A stretch of DNA of 64,000 nucleotides from Rhodobacteraceae bacterium M385 (GCA_025141835.1 CP081102.1:1364001-1428000), one strand, 5' to 3'. Shown: positions 42,460 through 51,820, counted from the first letter of the stretch. The notes: a model not told the origin generated them from the letters alone. Program-made: numbers and translations.

Positions 42460-43866
42460 TTAGCAGCTGTAGTACATCTTGTATTCCATCGGGTGCGGCG
42501 TGTGCTCGTAGGCGTAAACCTCTTCCCACTTCAGCGCGGCGTAGCCTTCGATCTGGCTGCGGGTGAACACGTCACCTTTCAGCAGATACTCGTGATCGGC
42601 TTCCAGCTCGTCCAGCGCTTCGCGAAGCGAGGCACAGACGGTTGGGATGCCTGCCAGCTCTTCCGGTGGCAGATCGTAAAGATCTTTGTCGGAAGGATCG
42701 CCGGGGTTGATCTTGTTCTGGATACCGTCGAGGCCAGCCATCAGCAGGGCCGCGAAGCACAGGTAGGGGTTTGCCGCCGGATCGGGGAAACGCGCCTCTA
42801 CGCGCTTGGCTTTGGGGCTTTCCGTCCATGGAATACGCACGCAGCCGGAGCGGTTACGGGCGGAATACGCGCGCAGAACGGGGGCCTCAAAGCCCGGGAT
42901 CAGACGCTTGTAGGAGTTGGTGGACGGGTTGGTGAAGGCGTTCAAGGACTTCGCGTGCTTCAGAACACCACCGATGAACCATAGGGCCTCGTCGGAAAGG
43001 TCAGCGTATTTGTCGCCAGCGAACAAGGGTTTGCCGTCTTTCCAGATCGACATGTTCACGTGCATCCCGGTGCCGTTGTCGCCTGCGATGGGCTTGGGCA
43101 TGAACGTAGCGGACTTGCCATAGGCGTGGGCCACGTTGTGGATGACGTATTTGTATTTCTGAAGTTCGTCGGCCTGTTTTGTCAGGCTATCGAAGATCAG
43201 GCCAAGCTCGTGCTGGCAGGACGCAACCTCGTGGTGGTGCTTGTCCACTTTCATGCCGATGTTTTTCATCGTCGAAAGCATTTCCGAGCGCAGATCGTGG
43301 GATGCGTCGATCGGGTTCACAGGGAAATAGCCGCCCTTGATGCCGGGACGGTGGCCCATGTTGCCCATTTCGTACTCGGTGTCGCCGTTCCAGGAAGCAT
43401 CCTGTGCGTCAACTTCGTAGGAAACCTTGTTGATCTCAACGGACATGCGCACGTCGTCGAAGATGAAGAATTCAGCTTCAGGACCACAGTAGAACACGTC
43501 GCCGATGCCCGAGGACTTCAGGTAGGCTTCGGCTTTTTCGGCGGTGCCGCGTGGGTCGCGATCATAGGCTTCGCCGGTGTCAGGCTCAACAACCGAGCAA
43601 TGCACGCAAAGCGTTTTCTCGGCGTAGAAGGGGTCTACGTAGGCGCTGTCAGTGTCCAGCATCAGCTTCATGTCGGAAGCTTCAATGCCTTTCCAACCCG
43701 CGATGGAGGAGCCATCGAACATGAATCCTTCCTCGATGAAGTCTTCGTCTACCTGATCGGCGATCAGCGTTACGTGCTGCAACTTACCGCGCGGGTCGGT
43801 GAAGCGAACGTCGACGTAGGCTACGTCTTCGTCCTTCATCATTTTCAAAAAGCTCTCTGTGCTCAT
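42460..43866 (-). CDS. glnA: glutamine synthetase type I
   Basis: The 468-residue enzyme has the signature FDGSSIAGW near 50-58, NGSGMH-type GDNGTGMHVN and the C-terminal adenylylation-site loop KDLYDLPPEE (Tyr near 397-400). It makes glutamine from glutamate, ammonia and ATP, regulated by adenylylation and PII. AAGGAA precedes the ATG. It is downstream of glnB on the same strand, so they form the classic glnBA operon. Confidence 0.97.
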   Translation of the reverse strand: MSTESFLKMMKDEDVAYVDVRFTDPRGKLQHVTLIADQVDEDFIEEGFMFDGSSIAGWKGIEASDMKLMLDTDSAYVDPFYAEKTLCVHCSVVEPDTGEAYDRDPRGTAEKAEAYLKSSGIGDVFYCGPEAEFFIFDDVRMSVEINKVSYEVDAQDASWNGDTEYEMGNMGHRPGIKGGYFPVNPIDASHDLRSEMLSTMKNIGMKVDKHHHEVASCQHELGLIFDSLTKQADELQKYKYVIHNVAHAYGKSATFMPKPIAGDNGTGMHVNMSIWKDGKPLFAGDKYADLSDEALWFIGGVLKHAKSLNAFTNPSTNSYKRLIPGFEAPVLRAYSARNRSGCVRIPWTESPKAKRVEARFPDPAANPYLCFAALLMAGLDGIQNKINPGDPSDKDLYDLPPEELAGIPTVCASLREALDELEADHEYLLKGDVFTRSQIEGYAALKWEEVYAYEHTPHPMEYKMYYSC

Positions 43867-43932
43867 CGTCAGTTTTCCTTGAGTTCGTAAGGTGTTCGGT
43901 TTGGCCCGCGCGGGGGCGGGGCCGTTAGTGTC

Positions 43933-44271
43933 CTACAGCGCGTCTTCGCCAGCTTCGCCGGTGCGGATGCGGATCGCTTGGCTCACGTCGGAGACGAAGA
44001 TTTTGCCGTCGCCGATCTTGTCTGTCTTGGCGGCGTTGATGATCGCCTCGATGGCGGCATCTGCCAGATCGTCGGACAAAACGACCTCGATCTTAACTTT
44101 GGGCAGGAAATCCACCACATATTCCGCGCCGCGATACAGTTCGGTGTGGCCCTTTTGACGGCCAAAACCTTTGACCTCGGTCACGCTGAGACCTTGAATG
44201 CCGATCTCTTGGAGGGCCTCTTTGACCTCATCCAGTTTGAACGGTTTGATGATTGCTTCGATTTTCTTCAT
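43933..44271 (-). CDS. glnB: nitrogen regulatory protein P-II
   Basis: The 112-residue protein is typical: MKKIEAIIKPFKLDEVKEAL, T-loop GRQKGHTELYRGAEY with the uridylylation Tyr at position 51, and KIGDGKIFV. The frame extends 24 codons upstream, but the canonical MKKIE start at 44271 is preferred. It senses 2-oxoglutarate/ATP and controls glnA adenylylation. It is 66 bases upstream of glnA. I see no clear NtrC dyad in the upstream 190 bases. Confidence 0.97.
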   Translation of the reverse strand: MKKIEAIIKPFKLDEVKEALQEIGIQGLSVTEVKGFGRQKGHTELYRGAEYVVDFLPKVKIEVVLSDDLADAAIEAIINAAKTDKIGDGKIFVSDVSQAIRIRTGEAGEDAL

Positions 44272-44460
44272 GGTTCCCGTGTCCTCCTCGTCGCAGCCTT
44301 GGGCCCGCAGTCTTAGCAACGTGACACCACTTTGCGCGAGCAACGTCCATGCGGCACGGGGGAAGCGTTGGGGGTGAGATGGAGATTCCGACGTGTGCGA
44401 TCAAAAAATAGGCTGAGCGATTAAAATATGTGCAAAAGTGAATCGCGACCGGAGCGTGCT

Positions 44461-46041
44461 GTGACGCAATTGCTGACATCCGCGCAGATGCGCCGCGTCG
44501 AAAAAGACGCGTTGGATTCTGGTCGTGCCACAGGGTTGGACCTGATGGAGCAGGCCGGGCAGGCGGTGGTCGACGCGGTGTTTTCGCGCTGGCCCGCCTT
44601 GGCGGCCAAGCCTCACCAAGGGGTGGTTTTATGCGGTCCCGGTAACAACGGCGGCGACGGCTACGTCATCGCGCGGCTGTTGCATGACTGGGGCTGGCGG
44701 GTGACGGTCTACGGCTTTGGCGTGCCGGGGGAGGCCACGCCAGATGCGCAGGCGAACCACGCGCGTTGGCTTGAAATCGGCCCGGTCGCGGACCTCACCG
44801 AGGCGAATTTTGGCGGTGCGGATTTAATTGTCGATGCAATTTTCGGAATCGGCCTGAGCCGGGGATTCGTGCCCCCCGCATCAATCGGCGCGGCGTTCCA
44901 CAGCATGTTTGCCGATGGGTTTTGGGGTCACGGAAACGCGCGCTCTCCGTTTGTGGTCGCCGTCGATGTCCCATCGGGCCTTGATGCTGACAGCGGCGTC
45001 GTTTTGAGCGCCGAGGGGGACTGGATCGGCGACATCGGTGCGCATCTGACCGTTACGTTCCACGCCCCCAAGCAAGGCCATATGCTGGCTGATGGACCGC
45101 AGGTTTGCGGTGAATTATTGGTCACAGACATCGGTTTGCGGGGTTCGGAAGCCGAGGAACGCGACGATCTACGCTTGGCGCGGCTTCCCGACCCGATGTT
45201 GGCGGAACCCAGTTTGGCGAAGGGTTTCGGCCATAAATATAACCACGGTCACGCGCTGTTGGTATCGGGGCCCATGGGGCGCAGCGGCGCGGCTCGCATG
45301 GCGGCAAGGGCGGCATTGCGCATCGGGGCGGGGCTGGTGACGTTGGCGGTTCCGGGCTCGGCCATGATGGAATGCGCTGCGCATTTGACTGCTATCATGG
45401 CCCGGAGATGCGACGGGGCCGAAGCCCTCAGTACCCTTCTCGGTGATGCTCGTTTCAACGCCTTGTGCCTTGGGCCGGGCATGGGGATCGGGCCCAACAC
45501 CCAAGAGATGGTCGCAAGCGCGTTGGCCACAAAACGCCCTGTGGTGCTGGACGCTGACGCCTTGACCGTCTTCGCCGATGATCCCGCGGCCCTGTTCAAC
45601 ATGCTCCACCCGCAGGCCATTCTGACGCCCCATGGCGGCGAATTCGCCCGGCTGTTTCCAACAATCGCCGCGCGGTTGGACGCTTCGGCCACCCAAGGCC
45701 CCGCCTACTCCAAGATCGACGCGACCCGAGAGGCCGCCGCCATCGCGGGTTGCGTGGTGCTATTCAAGGGGGCGGATACGGTCATCGCCACGCCGGACGG
45801 TCGGGTCCGCGTCCATTCCGCCGCCTACGATCGCGCGGCTCCCTGGTTGGCCACGGCTGGGGCGGGGGACGTGTTGGCGGGGATCATCACGGGGCTGCTT
45901 GCACGGGGCTTTGATCCCCTTTGGGCGGCCGAGGCCGGAGCCTTCCTACATGTAGAGGCCGCGCGGGCCGTTGGACCGGGACTTATCGCCGAGGACCTGC
46001 CCGAGAATCTGCCAAAGGTGTTGCGGGAACACGGTTACTAA
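44461..46041 (+). CDS. nnr: bifunctional NAD(P)H-hydrate epimerase / ADP-dependent dehydratase
   Basis: The 526-residue protein fuses a YjeF_N epimerase domain (about 1-215, with CGPGNNGGDGYV at 54-65) to a YjeF_C kinase-like dehydratase domain (about 225-526, with TPHGGEFARL and the AGAGDVLAGIITG motif). It repairs hydrated NADH and NADPH. The GTG at 44461 has GGAG 7 bases upstream and matches where homologues start. An ATG at 44428 in the same frame lacks such a site. A bidirectional terminator follows. Confidence 0.94.
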   Translation: MTQLLTSAQMRRVEKDALDSGRATGLDLMEQAGQAVVDAVFSRWPALAAKPHQGVVLCGPGNNGGDGYVIARLLHDWGWRVTVYGFGVPGEATPDAQANHARWLEIGPVADLTEANFGGADLIVDAIFGIGLSRGFVPPASIGAAFHSMFADGFWGHGNARSPFVVAVDVPSGLDADSGVVLSAEGDWIGDIGAHLTVTFHAPKQGHMLADGPQVCGELLVTDIGLRGSEAEERDDLRLARLPDPMLAEPSLAKGFGHKYNHGHALLVSGPMGRSGAARMAARAALRIGAGLVTLAVPGSAMMECAAHLTAIMARRCDGAEALSTLLGDARFNALCLGPGMGIGPNTQEMVASALATKRPVVLDADALTVFADDPAALFNMLHPQAILTPHGGEFARLFPTIAARLDASATQGPAYSKIDATREAAAIAGCVVLFKGADTVIATPDGRVRVHSAAYDRAAPWLATAGAGDVLAGIITGLLARGFDPLWAAEAGAFLHVEAARAVGPGLIAEDLPENLPKVLREHGY

Positions 46042-46053
46042 AGGGCACATACG

Positions 46054-46083
46054 CAAAACGGCGCCCAAACGGACGCCGTTTTG
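46054..46083. terminator. bidirectional intrinsic terminator
   Basis: CAAAACGGCG and CGCCGTTTTG form a perfect 10-bp stem with a 10-base loop between the convergent nnr and Hint-domain genes. The stem's own A/T ends provide the T-run in both directions. Confidence 0.85.
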
Positions 46084-46126
46084 TGGAGGAAGTGTCGGAC
46101 CGGGCGGCAAAACGCCCGGGTGCGAC

Positions 46127-46735
46127 TTAAGCCTTGGCTGCCACCTTTGGCTTGTCAGCCGAGGCCAGTTCAAGGCCATCGGCATAAAGGATTTCTGGCG
46201 CCCCGAAGTAAAGCGACAGCATGATCTGGCGCCCCTCAGTCTCGGTGCGGATGAATTCGCCATCGACCAGACGCGCGGCTTGAGGGGCGGCAATGTCCTT
46301 GCCCCACAGCGCCTGAGCGCGCCAGTCACGGACCAGCACACGCTGGCCGGGCATCAGGGTGATGTTTGTAGAAGGCTTACCGCCAAGGGCGTCGGCCGAA
46401 ACAACAACGCGGGGCGTGCCTTCGGGCAGGTTGTGGCGCATGACGGCCTTCAACTTGCGCACGCCGCGGCGGGTGATGATGCGGTCGCCGGGATTCAAGA
46501 ACTCGACAGGGATAGCGCCGTCCATGGTAAGAACGGTGGTTCCGGGCGCAAGGCCAGCCTCACAGGCATTGGTCTTGCCGCCCGCGCGGGCCGTGGGCCG
46601 CGGGGAAGAATTGGTCATTGGGTTTACTGCTCGCTCGTTCGGGCATTTGTTGCCTCGTGTTTGTGTAAGCGAGTCTACGCCATCAACGCCCATCGGGCGA
46701 GTGTTTTCTTCAACGATCAAAGTGGTGTCAGTCAT
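46127..46735 (-). CDS. Hint-domain (hedgehog/intein-type) protein
   Basis: The 202-residue protein has a disordered N-terminus of about 60 residues, then a Hint2-type domain: CEAGLAPGTTVLTMDGAIPVEFLNPGDRIITRRGVRKLKAV, later ITLMPGQRVLVRDW and LVDGEFI. The lead Cys (near residue 58) and the block order match Hint domains, which autoprocess at that Cys; many stand-alone Rhodobacteraceae copies have unknown targets. The start at 46735 has GAGGGGA upstream, and a later Met at 46618 is possible. No intein host protein is fused. Confidence 0.82.
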   Translation of the reverse strand: MTDTTLIVEENTRPMGVDGVDSLTQTRGNKCPNERAVNPMTNSSPRPTARAGGKTNACEAGLAPGTTVLTMDGAIPVEFLNPGDRIITRRGVRKLKAVMRHNLPEGTPRVVVSADALGGKPSTNITLMPGQRVLVRDWRAQALWGKDIAAPQAARLVDGEFIRTETEGRQIMLSLYFGAPEILYADGLELASADKPKVAAKA

Positions 46736-46895
46736 GTGTCTTCCCCTCAGGTTTTCGGGTGGCAGCCCGTTGATGAACTCGTTCTCGCGGTGAATTGGGG
46801 CGCAATATGGGCAAAACCGCGTTACGGGTGGGTTAATGCTAAGGTAAATTTTGGTCTCGATTTGCCGCGAATGCCCTGCTAAGTGCAGCCCCAGT

Positions 46896-46980
46896 GCGGG
46901 TGTGGCGGAATTGGTAGACGCACCAGATTTAGGTTCTGGCGCCGCGAGGCGTGGGGGTTCGAGTCCCTTCACCCGCACCA
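46896..46980 (+). tRNA. tRNA-Leu (anticodon UAG)
   Basis: The 85-base gene includes an encoded CCA end. The acceptor stem GCGGGTG pairs with CACCCGC, the anticodon stem-loop CCAGA-TTTAGGT-TCTGG gives UAG, a type II variable arm (GCCGCGAGGCGT) is present, and the T-arm contains GGTTCGAGTCC. It reads CUA and, with wobble, other CUN codons. Confidence 0.97.
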
Positions 46981-47191
46981 TTTTTCTTAAATTTTTAGGT
47001 ATTTTCAATCACTTAGGTCGCGCCTGGCGCCCTGAGGTCCCCGTGGCGCGGTCTTCACGTTTGTGCCCCACCTTAGTCAATTGCCCGAGTCGCCGAGGGG
47101 CCATGGCGCGCGGCTGCCCATTGCTTTGGCCCAATCCGCAGGTCAAACTTTGCGCAAGACCCGCGCCAAAACCGAAGAAGAAAGTGCTCCA

Positions 47192-47671
47192 ATGACATCG
47201 GCCCCCCGCATTATCCCTCCGGCGCTGCAAGGCGTGTACGATAATTGGCACTTCGCGCCCGCCGTTGTGTCCAACGGACTTATCTTCTGTTCCGGGATCA
47301 TCGGCACCAGCCCAGACGGCGAGCCACCCTCTGATGATGGTCTTGCGGGGGCGCAGGCGACCACCAATGCGCCGACAAACACTTTGACCGAGTTGGTGGC
47401 CGTCCGAGACCCAGAGGCACAATTCGCCACCGCATTTGAGGCGCTGCGCGCGATCCTCCAGGCGGCTGGGGCGGAGCTTTCTGATGTGGTGGAGATCACC
47501 ACCTACCATGTGGACATGTCCCGCCACATGGCGACCTTCATGGCCGTAAAAGACCGATACCTGCCGCCGCCTTTTCCCGCCTGGACCGCCATCGGCGTGG
47601 CCGAGTTGATCGTGCCCGGTGGCCTGATGGAGATCCGCGCCGTGGCGCAAGCCCCCTTAGCGGATGGGTGA
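47192..47671 (+). CDS. RidA-family protein lacking the canonical Arg105
   Basis: The 159-residue protein has the YjgF/RidA fold: YDNWHFAPAVVSNGLIFCSGIIGT, EITTYHVDMS and PPFPAWTAIGVAELIVPGGLMEIRAVAQ. In active RidA deaminases the C-terminal region reads ARLPK...IEIEAIA, with Arg105 essential. Here Glu occupies the Arg position and Arg occupies the later Glu position. It is therefore probably not a standard imine deaminase but a Rid subfamily member of unknown role. The start at 47192 is chosen because the upstream extension has no RidA homology. Confidence 0.85.
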   Translation: MTSAPRIIPPALQGVYDNWHFAPAVVSNGLIFCSGIIGTSPDGEPPSDDGLAGAQATTNAPTNTLTELVAVRDPEAQFATAFEALRAILQAAGAELSDVVEITTYHVDMSRHMATFMAVKDRYLPPPFPAWTAIGVAELIVPGGLMEIRAVAQAPLADG

Positions 47672-47989
47672 GATTTTTGGGCCCGTCCCGTCAGACCGAA
47701 ACGACCTCTTCCAGCGATCGCTCCACGCGTGACTCGTGGACAAAGGGATGCGTTTCTAGGCCAAATGCGCGGTCGAACAAGCGATTGCGCATAAGCTTCA
47801 AGTTGCGTCTCTACATCTCCCCAGCCGCAATGGCAGCAAATACTTAAGGAATGGCACGCTGAGGGGGGGCCGCTCGCCAAGTAGTGATCTCATTCAGTCG
47901 TCTCCTACGGAAACGCTCTTGCAAATCAAGGCTCACTCGGTTTGGGAAGGGAAACACCGCATGCTCGGCACTTACGCGAAGGATCACCC
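47672..47989. other. 318-base interval with possible short ORF remnant
   Basis: No clear gene is visible. On the minus strand 47691-47792 encodes a 33-residue frame (MRNRLFDRAFGLETHPFVHESRVERS...) with protein-like composition and an upstream part in another frame. It may be a decayed gene end or chance. Confidence 0.3.
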
Positions 47990-49102
47990 ATGACGTTCAC
48001 CATTGGCATTGGCCCGAATATCCGAAAATCCGCTTATTTTGAGGCAACGGTACGCGATGGGGTGCAGAGCTTTTCGGTCTACAACCACATGTATATTCCC
48101 GGCCATTTCGGGAACCCGGAGGCAGAGTATGACCGTCTTTTGAATGGCGTGGCGATGTGGGACGTGGCGGCGCAGCGGCAGGTGCAGTTGCAGGGCCCCG
48201 ACGCGGCGCTACTGGCGCAATATTTGACCCCCCGAGACTTGAGCAAAACCAAAGTGGGGCAGGGGCGCTATGTGCCGATATGCGACCACGATGGTTGGCT
48301 GATCAACGATCCGGTGTTGCTAAAATTGTCGGACACGCGGTTTTGGCTGTCTGTGGCGGATAGCGATATCCACCTTTGGGCGGCAGCGATTGGTAAGGAA
48401 AAGGGCTGGGATGTAGAAGTGACTGAGCCCGATGTCTCGCCCCTCGCCATCCAAGGTCCCAAAGCGGTGGAGGTGGCGGCAAAGCTCTTTGGCGATAGGG
48501 TGCGCGACTTCCGCTATTTCGGGTTTGAGGAAACGAGCCTTGAGGGCATTCCCTTGGTGCTGGCCCGGTCCGGTTGGTCCAAGCAGGGCGGGTTTGAGTT
48601 GTACCTGATGGATGGCGCACGGGGCGTTGAGCTGTGGGATCTCGTGAAAGAGGCTGGCGCGCCTTTTGACATTGGCCCTGGAGCGCCAAACGATACAGAG
48701 CGCTTGGAAAGCGGCCTGATCTCTTACGGGGCGGATATGCGGTGGCAGACCCACCGGGCCGATCCGTTTGAAATGGGCTTGGGTAAGCTGGTTGATCTTT
48801 CTGCCGGGCACGATTTCGTGGGCCGCGCGGCGCTGACGCGATTGGCGGACGCACCGCGCCAGCGGGCCATGGTGGGGTTGGTGATTGCAGGCACGCCTGA
48901 ATTCCCCGGCCATCCTTTGCCGCTTTGCCATGAGGGCGCTGAGGTGGGCTACGTCAGCGAATTGGTTTTTTCCAAACGGATGCAATCCACGATTGGCGTG
49001 GGAATGATCCGCGCCGATCTTGAAGAAGGGGCGGCGGGGTTAACGGTTCGTATCGATGGGGTAGATCATGCCGCGCGCACCCATAGGATACCGTTCATTT
49101 AA
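47990..49102 (+). CDS. DmdA-like aminomethyltransferase (GcvT) family protein
   Basis: The 370-residue protein has the GcvT fold, with features of DMSP demethylase DmdA: TVRDGVQSFSVYNHMYIP near the start, MWDVAAQRQVQLQGPDA, LTPRDLSKTKVGQGRYVP, VSPLAIQGPKA, RSGWSKQGGFELYLMDG and ERLESGLISYG. These enzymes move a methyl group from DMSP or a methylamine to tetrahydrofolate. AAGGA precedes the ATG at 47990. Whether it is true DmdA or a related clade for other methylated substrates cannot be settled here. It is convergent with a LysR gene. Confidence 0.8.
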   Translation: MTFTIGIGPNIRKSAYFEATVRDGVQSFSVYNHMYIPGHFGNPEAEYDRLLNGVAMWDVAAQRQVQLQGPDAALLAQYLTPRDLSKTKVGQGRYVPICDHDGWLINDPVLLKLSDTRFWLSVADSDIHLWAAAIGKEKGWDVEVTEPDVSPLAIQGPKAVEVAAKLFGDRVRDFRYFGFEETSLEGIPLVLARSGWSKQGGFELYLMDGARGVELWDLVKEAGAPFDIGPGAPNDTERLESGLISYGADMRWQTHRADPFEMGLGKLVDLSAGHDFVGRAALTRLADAPRQRAMVGLVIAGTPEFPGHPLPLCHEGAEVGYVSELVFSKRMQSTIGVGMIRADLEEGAAGLTVRIDGVDHAARTHRIPFI

Positions 49103-49135
49103 GGAGCGCTTATGCCAGCATCTTCCCATCGGGGC

Positions 49136-50047
49136 TTACCAGATTTGATCAAGCAGGGTGAAGACCTCAGCCACCATGGGGTCGTCTTTGCGGGCGGCGA
49201 GGGCAATGAAACAAAGGCAGGCGGGCACGGAAACGTTCTGGCAAACAGCAAGGCCGAAGGATTGCTTTTGGTGCAGCGCGATGGACTCTCGGCAAAGGCT
49301 TAACCCGATGCCAGAGCGGACCATTTCCAGCATCGAGGCTTCTTGATCCACCAAGGCCACGACATTCTGCGGCTTTCCGGTGGCTTCAAACACTTTGGCC
49401 AATAGGCGATGGTGGACCGAGGTTTGCCGCGTGCCAATCCAAGGCAATGTTGCCAGCCTCGACCAATCGGCGTTTTCGACTTGGTTCTGCCACCCCGCCG
49501 GGGCGATGACGCGGTAGCTGAAATCTGCCAGCTTGATCGCGTGAATGGGGGCATCGGAGGTAGTCTCGATCTGGGCCATGTCATCGGGCGCACATAGGTA
49601 AAAACCTGCGTCCACACGCCCCTGTTTCACCCATTTTAACACATCGCCGCTCACCCCGTGGATCAGCTCTGTTTCAATCTTTGGATGATCTCTGCGCAGG
49701 TGCGCTAACAAGCGCCCCAGTCGGATGAATTCGGGGTCCACAATGGTCCCAAGGGTCAACTGGCCGCTGACTTGGCCCAAGCGCTGGCTGGCGCTGCGGC
49801 GGAATTCACCCATCGCGGTCAAGACTTGCTCGGCCTTGCCCAACATCGCGGCACCGTCATGGGTAATCTTCAACCCGCTGGCGGTGCGGGTGAACAGCGT
49901 GATCCCGGTTTCATCGCTTAGCCTTTTGATCTGATGGCTGATGGCGGGTTGGGTCAGATTCAACACCTCTGCCGCACGGGACACGCTGCCTTCTCGGGCG
50001 ACGGTCACAAAGGCCAAGATGGTGTTAAGGTTGGAAAATCTATCCAT
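49136..50047 (-). CDS. LysR-family transcriptional regulator
   Basis: The 303-residue regulator has an N-terminal helix-turn-helix (AFVTVAREGSVSRAAEVLNLTQPAISHQIKRL, about 12-43) and a full-length LysR effector domain. It is divergent from a GMC oxidoreductase gene with a 105-bp gap. The gap holds the 8-bp palindrome ATAGCTAT at 50063-50070, a possible binding element. It probably controls the oxidoreductase. Effector unknown. Confidence 0.9.
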   Translation of the reverse strand: MDRFSNLNTILAFVTVAREGSVSRAAEVLNLTQPAISHQIKRLSDETGITLFTRTASGLKITHDGAAMLGKAEQVLTAMGEFRRSASQRLGQVSGQLTLGTIVDPEFIRLGRLLAHLRRDHPKIETELIHGVSGDVLKWVKQGRVDAGFYLCAPDDMAQIETTSDAPIHAIKLADFSYRVIAPAGWQNQVENADWSRLATLPWIGTRQTSVHHRLLAKVFEATGKPQNVVALVDQEASMLEMVRSGIGLSLCRESIALHQKQSFGLAVCQNVSVPACLCFIALAARKDDPMVAEVFTLLDQIW

Positions 50048-50152
50048 ATAAAAGGAACTAATATAGCTATGTGAGAATTGTCATTAGATTTGTGCCGCAA
50101 AGGGCGGCAAAGGTCTTGGTCAATCAAGGACGATAGCGGGCAGGATGCGCAG

Positions 50153-51820
50153 ATGATGGATGGGGAAAGCCACTTCGATTACATCGTGGTTGGCGCAGGG
50201 TCGGCGGGCTGTTTGTTGGCCAATCGCCTCAGCGCAGACCCATCGCGCCGGGTGCTACTGCTGGAGGCCGGAAAACCCGATCGCTATGCGTGGATTCACA
50301 TCCCCGTGGGCTACCTCTACTGTATCGGAAATCCGCGCGCCGATTGGATGTATAAAACGCAGCCTGCCAAGGGGCTGAATGGGCGCAGTTTACTGTACCC
50401 TAGGGGCAAAACCTTGGGGGGATGTTCGTCAATTAACGGCATGATCTACATGCGCGGACAGGCGCGTGATTACGACAATTGGGCCGAATTGACCGGCGAG
50501 GCGGCTTGGAACTGGGAAAACTCCCTCAATGATTTCAAGGCGCACGAGGATCACTACAAGCTGGACGAAGGCGCGGACCCGGCGACGGGCGACAACAGCC
50601 GGTTCTCGGACATGCATGGCCACGGTGGAGAGTGGCGGATCGAGAAACAGCGCCTACGGTGGGACGTGTTGGACAGTTTTTCCGACGCCGCAAATGAAGC
50701 GGGCATTCCAAAGACCGAAGATTTCAACACCGGCGATAATACCGGCGTCGGCTACTTTGATGTCAACCAGCGCTCGGGCTGGCGTTGGAACACGGCCAAG
50801 GCCTTCCTGCGGCCTGCAACGTCGCGGCCTAACCTGACGGTCTGGACCGAAGCGCAGGTGGAGAAGCTGACCTTCGCCAAGGCCTACGACGGACAAACCC
50901 GCTGCACCGGCGCGGTTGTTCACCGCAATGGCACCCCCGTCACGGTCCGTGCCACGCAGGAGGTGATCTTGTCGGCGGGCGCGGTGAATTCGCCCCAGAT
51001 TTTGCAGCTTTCGGGCGTTGGTCCGGCGGCCTTACTGCGCGACCATGGCATCGACGTGGTGAAGGACGCGCCCCGTGTCGGCGAGAACCTGCAAGACCAT
51101 TTGCAAATCCGTGCGGTGTATAAGGTCAAAGGCACCAAGACCCTGAATACGCTGGCAAGTTCCCTGTTCGGCAAGGCCAAGATCGGTCTGGAATATGCCC
51201 TGAAACGCACCGGCCCGATGAGCATGTCCCCCAGCCAATTGGGGGCCTTTGCCCGCTCTGATCCAAGCCGCCCCCACGCGAACCTACAATACCACGTCCA
51301 ACCCCTGAGCCTGGAGGCTTTCGGAGAGGATTTGCATGATTTCCCGGCCATCACCGTCAGCGTGTGCAATCTGAACCCCACCAGCCGGGGGCATGTGCGC
51401 ATCGCCTCCTCCGACTTCCGCGACGCACCGGAAATCTCGCCCAATTACCTTGATACGGACGAGGACCGGAAAGTTGCGGCCGACAGTCTGCGGCAGGTGC
51501 GCCAGATCATGGATCAGCCGGCAATGCAGGCTTATGGGCCGGAAGAGTTCAAACCCGGTGCGCAGTACCAATCCGATGAGGAACTGGCGACGCTGGCGGG
51601 CGATATTGCCAGCACCATCTTCCACCCCGTGGGCACCGTGAAGATGGGCCGGGCAGACGATGACAGCGCCGTTCTTGACCCGCATTTGCGGTTGAAGGGT
51701 GTTGCGGGGCTGCGGGTTGTGGATGCCTCGGTCATGCCGAATATCACCAGCGGCAACACCAATTCCCCCACAATCATGATCGCGGAAAAAGCCGCCGCTT
51801 GGATCTTGGCGGGCCGCTGA
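50153..51820 (+). CDS. GMC-family FAD oxidoreductase (choline/alcohol dehydrogenase-like)
   Basis: The 555-residue flavoprotein has an FAD motif VVGAGSAGCLLANRLS, PRGKTLGGCSSINGM (GMC signature) and HPVGTVKMG with the catalytic His, then NTNSPTIM. It is related to the betA product but clearly diverged. Many such enzymes act on polyethylene glycols or long-chain alcohols. The ATG at 50153 is chosen with AGGA 9 bases upstream; the frame continues upstream to a TTG at 50078 without homology. Regulation by the divergent LysR gene is likely. Confidence 0.9.
   Translation: MMDGESHFDYIVVGAGSAGCLLANRLSADPSRRVLLLEAGKPDRYAWIHIPVGYLYCIGNPRADWMYKTQPAKGLNGRSLLYPRGKTLGGCSSINGMIYMRGQARDYDNWAELTGEAAWNWENSLNDFKAHEDHYKLDEGADPATGDNSRFSDMHGHGGEWRIEKQRLRWDVLDSFSDAANEAGIPKTEDFNTGDNTGVGYFDVNQRSGWRWNTAKAFLRPATSRPNLTVWTEAQVEKLTFAKAYDGQTRCTGAVVHRNGTPVTVRATQEVILSAGAVNSPQILQLSGVGPAALLRDHGIDVVKDAPRVGENLQDHLQIRAVYKVKGTKTLNTLASSLFGKAKIGLEYALKRTGPMSMSPSQLGAFARSDPSRPHANLQYHVQPLSLEAFGEDLHDFPAITVSVCNLNPTSRGHVRIASSDFRDAPEISPNYLDTDEDRKVAADSLRQVRQIMDQPAMQAYGPEEFKPGAQYQSDEELATLAGDIASTIFHPVGTVKMGRADDDSAVLDPHLRLKGVAGLRVVDASVMPNITSGNTNSPTIMIAEKAAAWILAGR

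Noticed and set aside
44272..44460. Sigma-54/NtrC control of glnBA
   Set aside because: I looked for TGCACC...GGTGCA dyads and GG-N10-GC elements and found none convincing; only a TTGC-N4-GCAA dyad near 44333.
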